From: Methylobacterium sp. DB0501
Lineage (GTDB): Bacteria; Pseudomonadota; Alphaproteobacteria; Rhizobiales; Beijerinckiaceae
Direction: 5' to 3'
NCBI RefSeq assembly: GCF_011043735.1
Contig: NZ_JAAKGV010000026.1
Location: forward strand, 36,059-100,058
Length of the DNA stretch: 64,000 bases
The notes beneath the pieces are model-generated. The model ran no database searches, had not been told where the DNA came from, and saw only the letters and a list, made by a program, of their open reading frames with translations. The first letter of the stretch is position 1; each line of letters starts with the position of its first letter. Both the position numbers and the translations under genes were made by a program. Of this stretch, positions 26,427 through 33,824 are shown in pieces.

Positions 26427-26909
26427 ATGCCAAATCTGACCGATCGCCAGCGCGTCGAGCTCGCGATCCCGGCCTACCTCCTCTACGCGCTGACCTCGGC
26501 GCCGGGCGTGTTCGTCCCGGCCGACCCGGCCCTGGCCGCTCGGGCCGAGGCCGACATCGCGGCGATGCGCTTTGACCTGAGGGCGGCCTGCTTCGAGCCG
26601 CTGGAGGACGTTTCCGAGAGGAAGAAGGGCGCTCTGCTGCGGCGGGTCGAGCGGATTGCGCGGGGCGTGATCGTCGACTGGAAGGATCGGCCGGCGCTGA
26701 GCGTGATGCTGACGCTCTGGTACGTCCTGAAGGAACTGACCGACCGCGAGGTGCTGATCCTGTGGCAGGGTTCGGCGATGGATCGGGCGACGAGCCGGCT
26801 GCTGCCGATGTTCGCGCACGGGTTCGAGGAGCAGAAGCGCGACGCCTCGGCCCAGGAGCAGGCCCGCCAGCTTCTCTCCCAGCTTCAGGAAGAGGGGCTG
26901 TACCGCTGA
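26427..26909 (+). CDS. Hypothetical helical protein, 160 aa
   Basis: The product starts MPNLTDRQRVELAIPAYLLY and is mostly amphipathic helices, ending 'QARQLLSQLQEEGLYR'. Phase and composition are gene-like; a longer frame from 25701 overlaps genes on the other strand and was not used. Not recognised. Confidence 0.5.
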   Translation: MPNLTDRQRVELAIPAYLLYALTSAPGVFVPADPALAARAEADIAAMRFDLRAACFEPLEDVSERKKGALLRRVERIARGVIVDWKDRPALSVMLTLWYVLKELTDREVLILWQGSAMDRATSRLLPMFAHGFEEQKRDASAQEQARQLLSQLQEEGLYR

Positions 26910-27284
26910 GGCACCACCCGCGCCTCCCTATTTTCGGGGATCGGCAGGCTCGACCGCCCTCCCCTATCCGCGGGCTCGCGCGAGGCGATCGTAACCCGTC
27001 AGGGCCGAAACCGCGCAGTGGGTTCGGGGAGGCGCCCTAGGCGGCGAGTAGAGCGCGGTCCCGCAGGGACGCGCCCTCATGCTCCGTCTTCGATCTTTCC
27101 GTTCTGCGATAGAGAACGGTGTTATTTCAAACTTCGACCCCTTATGTCAGGCTGACAGATCGACAAATTGGCCTTACCGGAGGCTGCTGGAGGCGGTGCG
27201 GCCTTAGGAGAGACGGACCGCGACGTTGAGCTTGGCCGCCTCTCACTGCCCTTTCACTGCCCTTTCCCGCTCGACGGCGAACGC
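26910..27284. other. Intergenic region downstream of repB, no gene seen
   Basis: The 375 bases separate the convergent 160-residue gene and repB. They become AT-richer after 27100. TGTCAGGCTGACA (27145-27157) is a 13-base palindrome, and CACTGCCCTTT occurs twice in tandem near 27245-27266. No promoter, RNA or coding frame could be supported. Confidence 0.5.
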
Positions 27285-28325
27285 TCAGCTTTGAGAAGCA
27301 TTTTCGGCACCGGCTTGTCCGGGATCGGAGCCTGCGCCTCTATCACGGAAGGACGCATACAGCTCGTCAAGCTGCGAGGCCACGAACTCCCCAAATGCGG
27401 GATCGCGGTTGATAGCGAGCGTGACAGTTGCACCGCTCCGCGAGATGCGGGCCGTTGCATTCCCCCCCTGCCCTCTCCACGCCGTGGATCTTGGATCAGA
27501 CTCCGTCCGCGGCGTTGCTGCTGCAAACACCCGCAGGAACCGAGCATCGCTGTCCAACGCCGCGAAAGCTTCCTCCCTGACAACTCGCTCCACGACCTTC
27601 ACGCTTCCGGCATTCTCCAGGAGTTCGGCAAGGGCTAACCAGCGGCGGCGACCCGCCTTGGGAGCAGGTCCGACCGCCTGCACGATCGGTTCAGGAACTG
27701 CGCGAGCGACCGAGATCAGTTTCGAGAGTTCCCCCTTATCGGTCGAGAGAGCATCAACGATGACCGAACGCTCGAAGCCTCGATCCTCCAGCCTGCGTGC
27801 GAACAAGGCCTTCTCGATATAGGTGAGGTCCTGCCGGGCTGAGTTCTCGACGCCCTGGGCCACAACGAGTTCGACGTCGCTCAGCGTGCGGACGACAGCG
27901 CGCACGCGTTGTCCGAGTTCAGCAGCAGCCCGCAACCGCCGATGACCGTAGGCGACCTGATAGCGTCCCTGCCGATCGGGATGTGGGCGTACGAGGATCG
28001 GTACTTCCTGGCCGCGCTCCTCGATGAGCCGTTTGAACTCCGCGAAGCCGGCCTCAGTCCCCTCGAGTCGGTCACGAACGAACGATGGATCGACTAGGTC
28101 TGGCTCGAGGTCGACGATCGAAGCGCCCCTCGCAAGTGCGTCGTGGAGAGCTCGGCTCTCTTCCTCCAAGCGTCCAAGCGCTAGCCCCATCGTCCGCACG
28201 GGCCCCGCAAGCACTCTCTCGTCTAAGCCAGGGTCGCTCTCAGGACGTGAGTTGGCCATGGCCAACTCTCCGCCTTCTGCTGGCTTCGTTGCGTACAGAT
28301 TCTTGATTGCGTCACGCCGCTTCAC
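27285..28325 (-). CDS. repB: Plasmid partition protein RepB (ParB family)
   Basis: A 346-residue centromere-binding CTPase-type protein. The N-terminus 'MKRRDAIKNLYATKPAEGG' is typical of RepB. The ParB box 'YQVAYGHRRLRAAAELG' and 'QGVENSARQDLTYIEKALFA' follow, then a helix-turn-helix ('RSVIVDALSTDKGELSKLI'). I start at the GTG at 28325, which overlaps the repA stop by GTGA and has GGGGGAGG upstream. One parS-like palindrome lies inside its 5' part. Confidence 0.92.
   Translation of the reverse strand: MKRRDAIKNLYATKPAEGGELAMANSRPESDPGLDERVLAGPVRTMGLALGRLEEESRALHDALARGASIVDLEPDLVDPSFVRDRLEGTEAGFAEFKRLIEERGQEVPILVRPHPDRQGRYQVAYGHRRLRAAAELGQRVRAVVRTLSDVELVVAQGVENSARQDLTYIEKALFARRLEDRGFERSVIVDALSTDKGELSKLISVARAVPEPIVQAVGPAPKAGRRRWLALAELLENAGSVKVVERVVREEAFAALDSDARFLRVFAAATPRTESDPRSTAWRGQGGNATARISRSGATVTLAINRDPAFGEFVASQLDELYASFRDRGAGSDPGQAGAENASQS
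28249..28268. promoter_or_regulatory. parS-like palindrome inside repB
   Basis: GAGTTGGCCATGGCCAACTC is a perfect 20-base palindrome. Its 16-base core GTTGGCCATGGCCAAC keeps the GTTNNC...GNNAAC arms of repABC parS sites. The only other copy of the core seen in the window is upstream of repA. Confidence 0.7.
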
Positions 28326-29533
28326 GCCGTCCTCCCCCAAACCTGATGGACGAGACCGAGGATCTCCCGATGCACGGCCTCGAGGCTTTCAACGGCACGG
28401 TCATAAGTCCCCCGCCCTACGCTACTGCGATCGAGCTCGTACAGGCTTTGCTTGGTCAGTCCTGCATCTGCGATCGCAGTGGACTTCCACACGGAAGCCG
28501 CAAGCACATCCTCACCGAATAGATTGCGCAGAAGCGCAACGATCTGACTTTGCGGGCCATCGTGCGGCTCGTGCCGGGTTACGACGTACCGGATGAAATC
28601 ATGGGAAAGATCACCACCCGCTTTGCGCACCACTGTCATCAGGTCAGATGCCATCAGCAGGAACTGCGACATGGACGCGATATCCACCATCTGCGGATGG
28701 ACTGTGATGAGGAGCGACGTGGCTGCGCAAACAGCTCCCAGAGTAAGATAGCCCAGTTGCGGAGGGCAATCGATCACGACCAAGTCGTAATCGTCCTGAA
28801 TCGTGGCGAGCGCAGTGCCTACACGCTCGAAGAACATGCCGCCGTCGCTCCGACGAACGGTCGAGAGCACGCGCGGTGTCTCATGCTCGAACTCTGTGAG
28901 TTCGAGGTTGCCAGGAATTAAGTCGAGGCCGTCGAAATAGGTTTTCCGAACAATCTCTCGCAGTGGCCGACGCTTTTCATCGTACCGGATAGCCCCATAG
29001 AGGGTATCACCCGATCGTAAATCAAACTCTGGCTGTATTCCGAACATCGCACTGAGCGACGCTTGCGGATCGAGATCGACAGCCAGTACGCGGTAGCCCT
29101 GGAGGGCGAGCCACTGCACGAGATAAAGTGTCGTAGTCGTCTTCGCTGAACCGCCCTTGAAGTTCACACATGCGAGCGTTTGGAGCCGCTCACCGTCTCG
29201 CCGCCAGGGCACGAACGTTCGGGACTCCCTCGGGCGGGACTCCGAGAGGTAGCGACGCATCTCGTTGATCTGCCCGAGGGTATAGAGGCGCCGACCATTG
29301 AGCATGTTCGGGATTGGGCCAAGCCCGTCGAGCGAGAGCTGTCGCAGGAAACTGTCGGACACGCCCACGAGCCGGGCGGCCTCGCCCGAGGTGAACCTTC
29401 TCAGTTCCTTGTGCGCTTCAGGCGGGAAGAGTTGCTGCCGAAGCGTCTGTAGTTGCGATGAAAGAAGGCGTGCATGCCCGGACATGCGATCGTCGGACGA
29501 GGCTGACCGGGGACGGGCTTCGGCGATCGCCAC
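28322..29533 (-). CDS. repA: Plasmid partition ATPase RepA (ParA family)
   Basis: A 403-residue Walker-type partition ATPase. An N-terminal MerR-like helix-turn-helix ('FTSGEAARLVGVSDSFLRQL') is followed by the deviant Walker A 'NFKGGSAKTTTTLYL', 'VLAVDLDPQASLSAMFG', and Walker B 'DLVVIDCPPQLGYLTLGA'. It drives plasmid segregation with RepB and represses its own promoter in other repABC systems. The start is GTG at 29533 (ATG at 29482 possible). It is the first gene of the repA-repB pair; repC is not downstream. Confidence 0.92.
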   Translation of the reverse strand: MAIAEARPRSASSDDRMSGHARLLSSQLQTLRQQLFPPEAHKELRRFTSGEAARLVGVSDSFLRQLSLDGLGPIPNMLNGRRLYTLGQINEMRRYLSESRPRESRTFVPWRRDGERLQTLACVNFKGGSAKTTTTLYLVQWLALQGYRVLAVDLDPQASLSAMFGIQPEFDLRSGDTLYGAIRYDEKRRPLREIVRKTYFDGLDLIPGNLELTEFEHETPRVLSTVRRSDGGMFFERVGTALATIQDDYDLVVIDCPPQLGYLTLGAVCAATSLLITVHPQMVDIASMSQFLLMASDLMTVVRKAGGDLSHDFIRYVVTRHEPHDGPQSQIVALLRNLFGEDVLAASVWKSTAIADAGLTKQSLYELDRSSVGRGTYDRAVESLEAVHREILGLVHQVWGRTA

Positions 29534-29548
29534 GCTTATTGCCTTTCA

Positions 29549-29585
29549 AAACGGATTTTTCCTGCAAACTGGGCAGGATCCGTTT
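29549..29585 (-). promoter_or_regulatory. Stem-loop in the repA leader
   Basis: AAACGGAT (29549-29556) pairs with ATCCGTTT (29578-29585), and inside them CCTGC (29561-29565) pairs with GCAGG (29573-29577) around a 7-base loop. On the minus strand the hairpin starts just 16 bases before the repA GTG. It could control repA translation or end a small RNA. Confidence 0.5.
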
Positions 29586-29734
29586 CAGGAAGACACAATT
29601 TTTGACGCGGTGCAAGACCTTAAAGGTTAATGGATTTCGTCGCCTTGCGACTGCGCTGTCCAAGGTACGGCGTGGCATCCAAACCTTCATACTTGCCGGA
29701 GCGACATGAAGTGGCGCCAACATCCAAGCTATTG

Positions 29735-29772
29735 ATTATAAAAAGAATTTCAAAGTTGGCCATGGCCAACTT
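29735..29772 (-). promoter_or_regulatory. repA promoter region with parS-like palindrome
   Basis: AAGTTGGCCATGGCCAACTT (29753-29772) is a perfect 20-base palindrome with the same core as the repB copy. A perfect TATAAT -10 box lies at 29735-29740 on the minus strand, so the palindrome covers the -35 position. Binding of RepB there would affect both partition and transcription. The leader to repA is about 195 bases. Confidence 0.65.
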
Positions 29773-30363
29773 GCGCGCTTCGCTATTCCCCCACCCTGTC
29801 ACTCGACTTCTGCCTCATCCCTCGCACCCGTCTCTAGAATTGCGAGTCGAGTTCGAGGAACTCTCCGCCGCCGGCGGTCCAAGAGCGCGAAGCGACCGCG
29901 GGAGCGGGCGACGGGGGAGCCGATTTGCGTGAGCAAATTGGGGGTGCCGTCCATCCTGGATGGACGGCACGTACCCGTGCCACGGTATCGGACCGATCCT
30001 GAGATCGGGGAGGCGGCAATGCAGCGAAGGCAATGGCGAGGATGGAAGGTAGACGAACCGACAGCATCCGGCCGCGGGAAGACGCGCTCAGGAGCGACGA
30101 GGCCTGGAGACGGGATTGCTCCGCTCGTGAGCGAGCCGCGACCGGCAAGGCACATCCTTTCCGGAAGTCCTAGAGCAGCCCGGTAGGGGAGAGGCCGGCA
30201 AAGCCGCGGGACCACGTGAGAACGATCTCGGGGAAGGCATCTATGGGTAAGGTCCAACCCGTCTGAGGGGTGTTGTTCGGCTTCGGCCGATTTGGGCATG
30301 ACTCGCACGAGTGCTGCCGCGTGTGCGGATGATGGATGCCCGATTCCAGACCATCCGGGATAA
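29773..30363. other. Region between repA and the small membrane gene, with a hairpin
   Basis: No credible gene is seen. GTGCCGTCCATC (29944-29955) and GATGGACGGCAC (29959-29970) form a 12-base perfect stem with a 3-base loop, without a T-tract. The stretch may hold a structured RNA or replication DNA; neither can be shown from the sequence alone. Confidence 0.4.
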
Positions 30364-30654
30364 CTATCCAAAGAGATAACTGCAAGTTGGATATGCAATC
30401 ATCATTACCCCGATCGCCAGCATTATCGCGCCTGGAAAGCCAATGACTAGCTCTAAAATCTCCTTCTTGGCCTCGGATTTCTGAAACTTCACCGCCTCCT
30501 CCCAATTCGGAAGTGCAACCACGCCGTGCTCATTCGAGTTTTCAAAGACGAACTTGTTGTGCGGTATGACGACTTTCTTCAGCATGATGTAGATCAACCA
30601 AGCACCCATCATCATGCACGGCCATCCCAGGAGCCATATAATCATCAACATCAT
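30364..30654 (-). CDS. Small two-helix membrane protein
   Basis: A 96-residue protein with two membrane helices: 'IIWLLGWPCMMMGAWLIYIML' at the N-terminus and 'LVIGFPGAIMLAIGVMMIAY' near the C-terminus, joined by a polar loop. AGAGGCG precedes ATGATG. Base composition is noticeably less GC-rich than its neighbours, suggesting a different origin. Unrecognised; it lies between repC and repA. Confidence 0.55.
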   Translation of the reverse strand: MMLMIIWLLGWPCMMMGAWLIYIMLKKVVIPHNKFVFENSNEHGVVALPNWEEAVKFQKSEAKKEILELVIGFPGAIMLAIGVMMIAYPTCSYLFG

Positions 30655-30855
30655 CGCCTCTCGCCATCTCTCCCGCTACCGGCACAGCGGCTACCCGCCA
30701 CTCGAACTCGCGCAGTCTTTAAAGCAAGTTCGCCGAGTTCTCCGCCAGCACGACGGCAACGATGTGTCACCATGTGGGGCCATACGAACAATCACAGGAT
30801 ACAGTCCAATCTCAGGGGTTTCTGGATCCGCCGGACCGGATACCCAGCCTTCGCT

Positions 30856-32133
30856 TCACGACTCCTCCCTTGGCTGTAGTCGCGCCCGGCGCAGGGCCTG
30901 CAGGACGGGCCCGAGGGAGTAGGTGCCGGAGCGTTTTCGCTCCGTGAGGGTCCGCAGGTAGCCGCCTGGGCTCTTGATGCGCTCATGGCGCTCGAGGATG
31001 GCCGCCAGCGTGATCGCGGCAGCCTCGGCGCCCATCGCATCCTGCGCGTCGCTCCAGGCCATGGGGCTGATGCCGAGCATCGGCCGGATTCGATCGGCCG
31101 TCTCGATCAGGTCGTGCCAGGATCGGATTCCGGAGGGCGAGAAATCCTGCACCTGAGAGCAGGCCTCGAGCACGGATCTGAGGGGATACGTCGAGCGGAT
31201 CGTGGAATCGGCAGCCGGTGAACGCACGGTGTTTGAGTCAGGGACTGAGGGCGGCTTCTGCGCATCCCCGGATGCCTTTTCAATAACAGGGTCATCGGGG
31301 TTTGAACTCTGTATGTGCCGCTCGCTCTGAGCGGCACTGCCGCTCGTTTTTTTGGATTCTACACGAGCCGTCAGTGCGGCGCTCACAGCCAGGGCGAGGA
31401 CCTCCAGGCCGTCGGCGAGTACCGTGACGTCGGCAGGCTCGGGCCGGCGCGGGTAGGCTGCCAGGAGTGCGAGGAACTGCGCCCGCAGCTCGTCGGCCGG
31501 CGGCTCCGAAGCGGGCTCGATGCCGTCGTCGCGATCGAGGGCATCGAGGAGCTTGGCGCAATCGCGGCGAAGCAGGCTCGCTTTCTCGCGGGCAAGACGC
31601 TGGGCGAGAACATCGGCCCGGACGGCCGCCGCCATGCCGGCGATTTCGGCCGCGCGAAGGGCGAGGGGAGTCAGGTCGAAGCCGAAGGCGCGCTCAATCT
31701 GCCCGCCCTCGCCGCGGCGGACGTAGCGCTTGCCGTTGGGGCTGTCGCGCCGGATGACGAGGCCCGCCTCGACCAGCGCCGAGAGGTGGCGGCGCAGCGC
31801 TGCCTCGGAAAGGCCGCGCGCCCGAGTGGCCAGAGTCCGATTCGACGGAAACACCACCAAATCGACGACGTCGTCCGGATCTGGAGCCAGCACGGTCTCG
31901 GGATGGAACGTCAGCAGGGCCTCGAGCACGGTGAGGGTCGCGGCCGAGAGGCCGAGCCTCTTGCGCGCCGCGGTGAGGTCGTGCAGCACGCGCCACTTCT
32001 CCGCCACGACACCGGCAGGCCGGCGGTTGGCGTCGGCCTGCGCGACAAGCTGCGCAGGCGTGAGCGATCGCGCGCCGAACGGCGCGGTGATCCGCCTGAC
32101 CACCTCGCCGAGGCGGCCACTGGTGTTGGTCAT
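30856..32133 (-). CDS. repC: Replication initiator RepC
   Basis: A 425-residue initiator. The N-terminus 'GARSLTPAQLVAQADA', then 'VLHDLTAARKRLGLSAATLTVLEALLTFHPETVL' (in two blocks) and 'VVFPSNRTLATRARGLSEAALRRHLSALVEAGLV' are the RepC winged-helix region. The C-terminus 'SPMAWSDAQDAMGAEAAAI' and 'ILERHERIKSPGGYLRTLTER' is also characteristic. RepC normally binds an origin within its own gene. Here it is transcribed on the same strand as repA-repB but placed upstream of them, not after repB. Confidence 0.93.
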   Translation of the reverse strand: MTNTSGRLGEVVRRITAPFGARSLTPAQLVAQADANRRPAGVVAEKWRVLHDLTAARKRLGLSAATLTVLEALLTFHPETVLAPDPDDVVDLVVFPSNRTLATRARGLSEAALRRHLSALVEAGLVIRRDSPNGKRYVRRGEGGQIERAFGFDLTPLALRAAEIAGMAAAVRADVLAQRLAREKASLLRRDCAKLLDALDRDDGIEPASEPPADELRAQFLALLAAYPRRPEPADVTVLADGLEVLALAVSAALTARVESKKTSGSAAQSERHIQSSNPDDPVIEKASGDAQKPPSVPDSNTVRSPAADSTIRSTYPLRSVLEACSQVQDFSPSGIRSWHDLIETADRIRPMLGISPMAWSDAQDAMGAEAAAITLAAILERHERIKSPGGYLRTLTERKRSGTYSLGPVLQALRRARLQPREES

Positions 32134-32172
32134 ACGCCCGATCCTCTCCTTGGTCGGGCCGCAACACGTCGT

Positions 32173-32484
32173 TCAGAGCCGCTCCGTAGAGCGGGCTCTG
32201 TCCAGGCAAAGCCTCTCCGTCACGAGAAATGCGCTTTCTCGCTTGACGCCCGGGGGCGTTCTGTGGCTTGTGAGGAGTGGTTTTGAAGCCCTCACAAATT
32301 CTATGACGGTCACTCGGCCCTCATCTCCCGGCAAGGAGGTGGGGGCCGATGGCTTTTCAGGGTCTGACTGCGGCGGCGGGTTCTCCGGGGGTTGCGATGG
32401 CTCCCGTGAGGGAGTCGGTGAATTGGCATCTCGGTTGCCACGCTCGAAAGAGTCAACCGGATTCGCCCATTGGATGTGACTCAA
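32173..32484 (-). CDS. Proline-rich hypothetical protein, 103 aa
   Basis: It starts ATGA-overlapping the stop of the IcmO-like gene (MSHIQWANPVDSFERGN). The middle is Pro/Ser/Glu-rich. A short segment 'EKPSAP' repeats one in the preceding protein, and the DNA shares a run of about 17 bases (GGGGCCGATGGCTTTTC at 32342 and 32630). Coupling supports it; otherwise it could be a chance frame. Confidence 0.4.
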   Translation of the reverse strand: MSHIQWANPVDSFERGNRDANSPTPSREPSQPPENPPPQSDPEKPSAPTSLPGDEGRVTVIEFVRASKPLLTSHRTPPGVKRESAFLVTERLCLDRARSTERL

Positions 32485-33821
32485 GCGTATTTTCGGCGCA
32501 CATCTGCATCTGTGAGAGCATTCACAGCTTGTGGCGTCGGCGCTTTAGGAAGCTGGATGTCCAGCGTGAATAAGCACTCCTTGATCGCAGAGGTGATCTT
32601 GCCGCCCAGAGGCGTGCCGTCAGGGGCGGGGGCCGATGGCTTTTCCTGGATGCTGACGGCGCCGATGTTCCGGGTGGCCTTGTAGACGTGATTCGCCGAT
32701 CTCGCGGGGAGAGAGAGGCTGCTGATCGCACCGGCCTGCATGGCGGCGGCGCGGAAGCGCCTTGCTGACGCGCCCGACAGCGCCTCGGGGTAGACGACGT
32801 GAATGAGGGCGGTCGCGGCGTGTCCCGATTTGCCCTCCGCGAGAGCCTCGACGCAGCGCGCGATCACGAGAGCGGTGGTGAGAGCCGATGACGGGCGGAT
32901 ACAGACTAGCCCGCCCGTGGACAGGGCGGAGCGCAGTTCGAAGCCCTCGGAGAGAGAGACGCTGGTCAGGCCCGCGATCTCCCGGGCATGAACAGCGAGG
33001 GCCTTGCGCCCGTTCGCGCGCGTCTCGTCCTTGAGCTCCTTGAGCGGTTTGATGGCCGCCCTGAGGGCGGCGCCATCCGAGGAGGAGAGGCGTGCAGCGC
33101 TGACCTCGTCGCCGCCGATCTCGTACTCCCCGTTGACCAGACGGCCGAGCGCGGCTTCGTCGATGAAAGCCTCGTAGAGCGAGAGCGGGTTCATCTGGTG
33201 GCGGGCGCCGAGCATCTCGAGGATCGGCATCAACGCCTGATTCACGGCGCCGGCGTCGGGCCCGAGGCCCAGATCCGTGACGGCAGAGGCCAGGGTCGAA
33301 GGCGCGATCCGCAGCGGCGGTCGCGGCACAGCCTGGAGATCGATGGAATAGATCTCGTTGTCCCGGCCGTAGGGCCTCGCCACCTCGGCGAGGCGCCCGG
33401 TCAGCATTGGCTGCTTGACACTCTGAACGACGATGGCGCCCATGCGATTGATACAGGCGCCGAGGGCGAGGCTGCAGATTGCCTGCTCCTGCCATCGCGG
33501 ATCGTCGCCGTTGATGGACAGGCCTTGGACGAGGTCCTCGCGCCGAAGCCAGACTTGGCCGGTGGCGGCAAGGCCGATCGGCCAGGAAGCGTCGCCGCGC
33601 CGGCGCGTGGTCTCATCGCGGTAGCCGCGCCGGCCGAGATGGAGCGGCACACGTGCCGGCGCTCGCCAGGTGCGCCACCCGTAGGTGAAGTGGCGCAGGT
33701 AGCGGTATCCCGCGTAAGCGAGGATCGTCTCCGGCACGAACGGGGCGGCGATCGCCGAGAAGGAGAGGGCGGTCGCGATCCCGAAATGGGTCGCGATCTC
33801 TTTGGGGGTTGCGTCGTTCAT
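32481..33821 (-). CDS. Degenerate IcmO/DotL/TrbC-like coupling protein (pseudo-ATPase)
   Basis: A 446-residue protein after dotA. 'YRYLRHFTYGWRTWRAP' follows a hydrophobic segment, then 'GQVWLRREDLVQGLSINGDD', 'ICSLALGACINRMGAIVVQS' and 'VARPYGRDNEIYSIDL'. This parallels the IcmO/TrbC sequence around Walker A (TREDLLRH.LV.G.TGSGKT..., then a lysine-containing strand and 'AR.fGR.d'), but the GxxGxGKT loop is replaced by 'INGDDPRWQE'. Near the C-terminus 'ATALIHVVYPEALSG' stands where 'CILDEVGYY' carries Walker B, and the DE pair is lost. Homology is my reading of scattered motifs; it may be a structural or adaptor protein. ATG 33821 or GTG 33824 starts it. Confidence 0.55.
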   Translation of the reverse strand: MNDATPKEIATHFGIATALSFSAIAAPFVPETILAYAGYRYLRHFTYGWRTWRAPARVPLHLGRRGYRDETTRRRGDASWPIGLAATGQVWLRREDLVQGLSINGDDPRWQEQAICSLALGACINRMGAIVVQSVKQPMLTGRLAEVARPYGRDNEIYSIDLQAVPRPPLRIAPSTLASAVTDLGLGPDAGAVNQALMPILEMLGARHQMNPLSLYEAFIDEAALGRLVNGEYEIGGDEVSAARLSSSDGAALRAAIKPLKELKDETRANGRKALAVHAREIAGLTSVSLSEGFELRSALSTGGLVCIRPSSALTTALVIARCVEALAEGKSGHAATALIHVVYPEALSGASARRFRAAAMQAGAISSLSLPARSANHVYKATRNIGAVSIQEKPSAPAPDGTPLGGKITSAIKECLFTLDIQLPKAPTPQAVNALTDADVRRKYA

Positions 33822-33824
33822 CAC

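Noticed and set aside
29799..30398. 199-residue minus-strand frame between repA and repC
   Set aside because: Its translation runs through the 12-bp hairpin and has no recognisable domain, signal or ribosome site.
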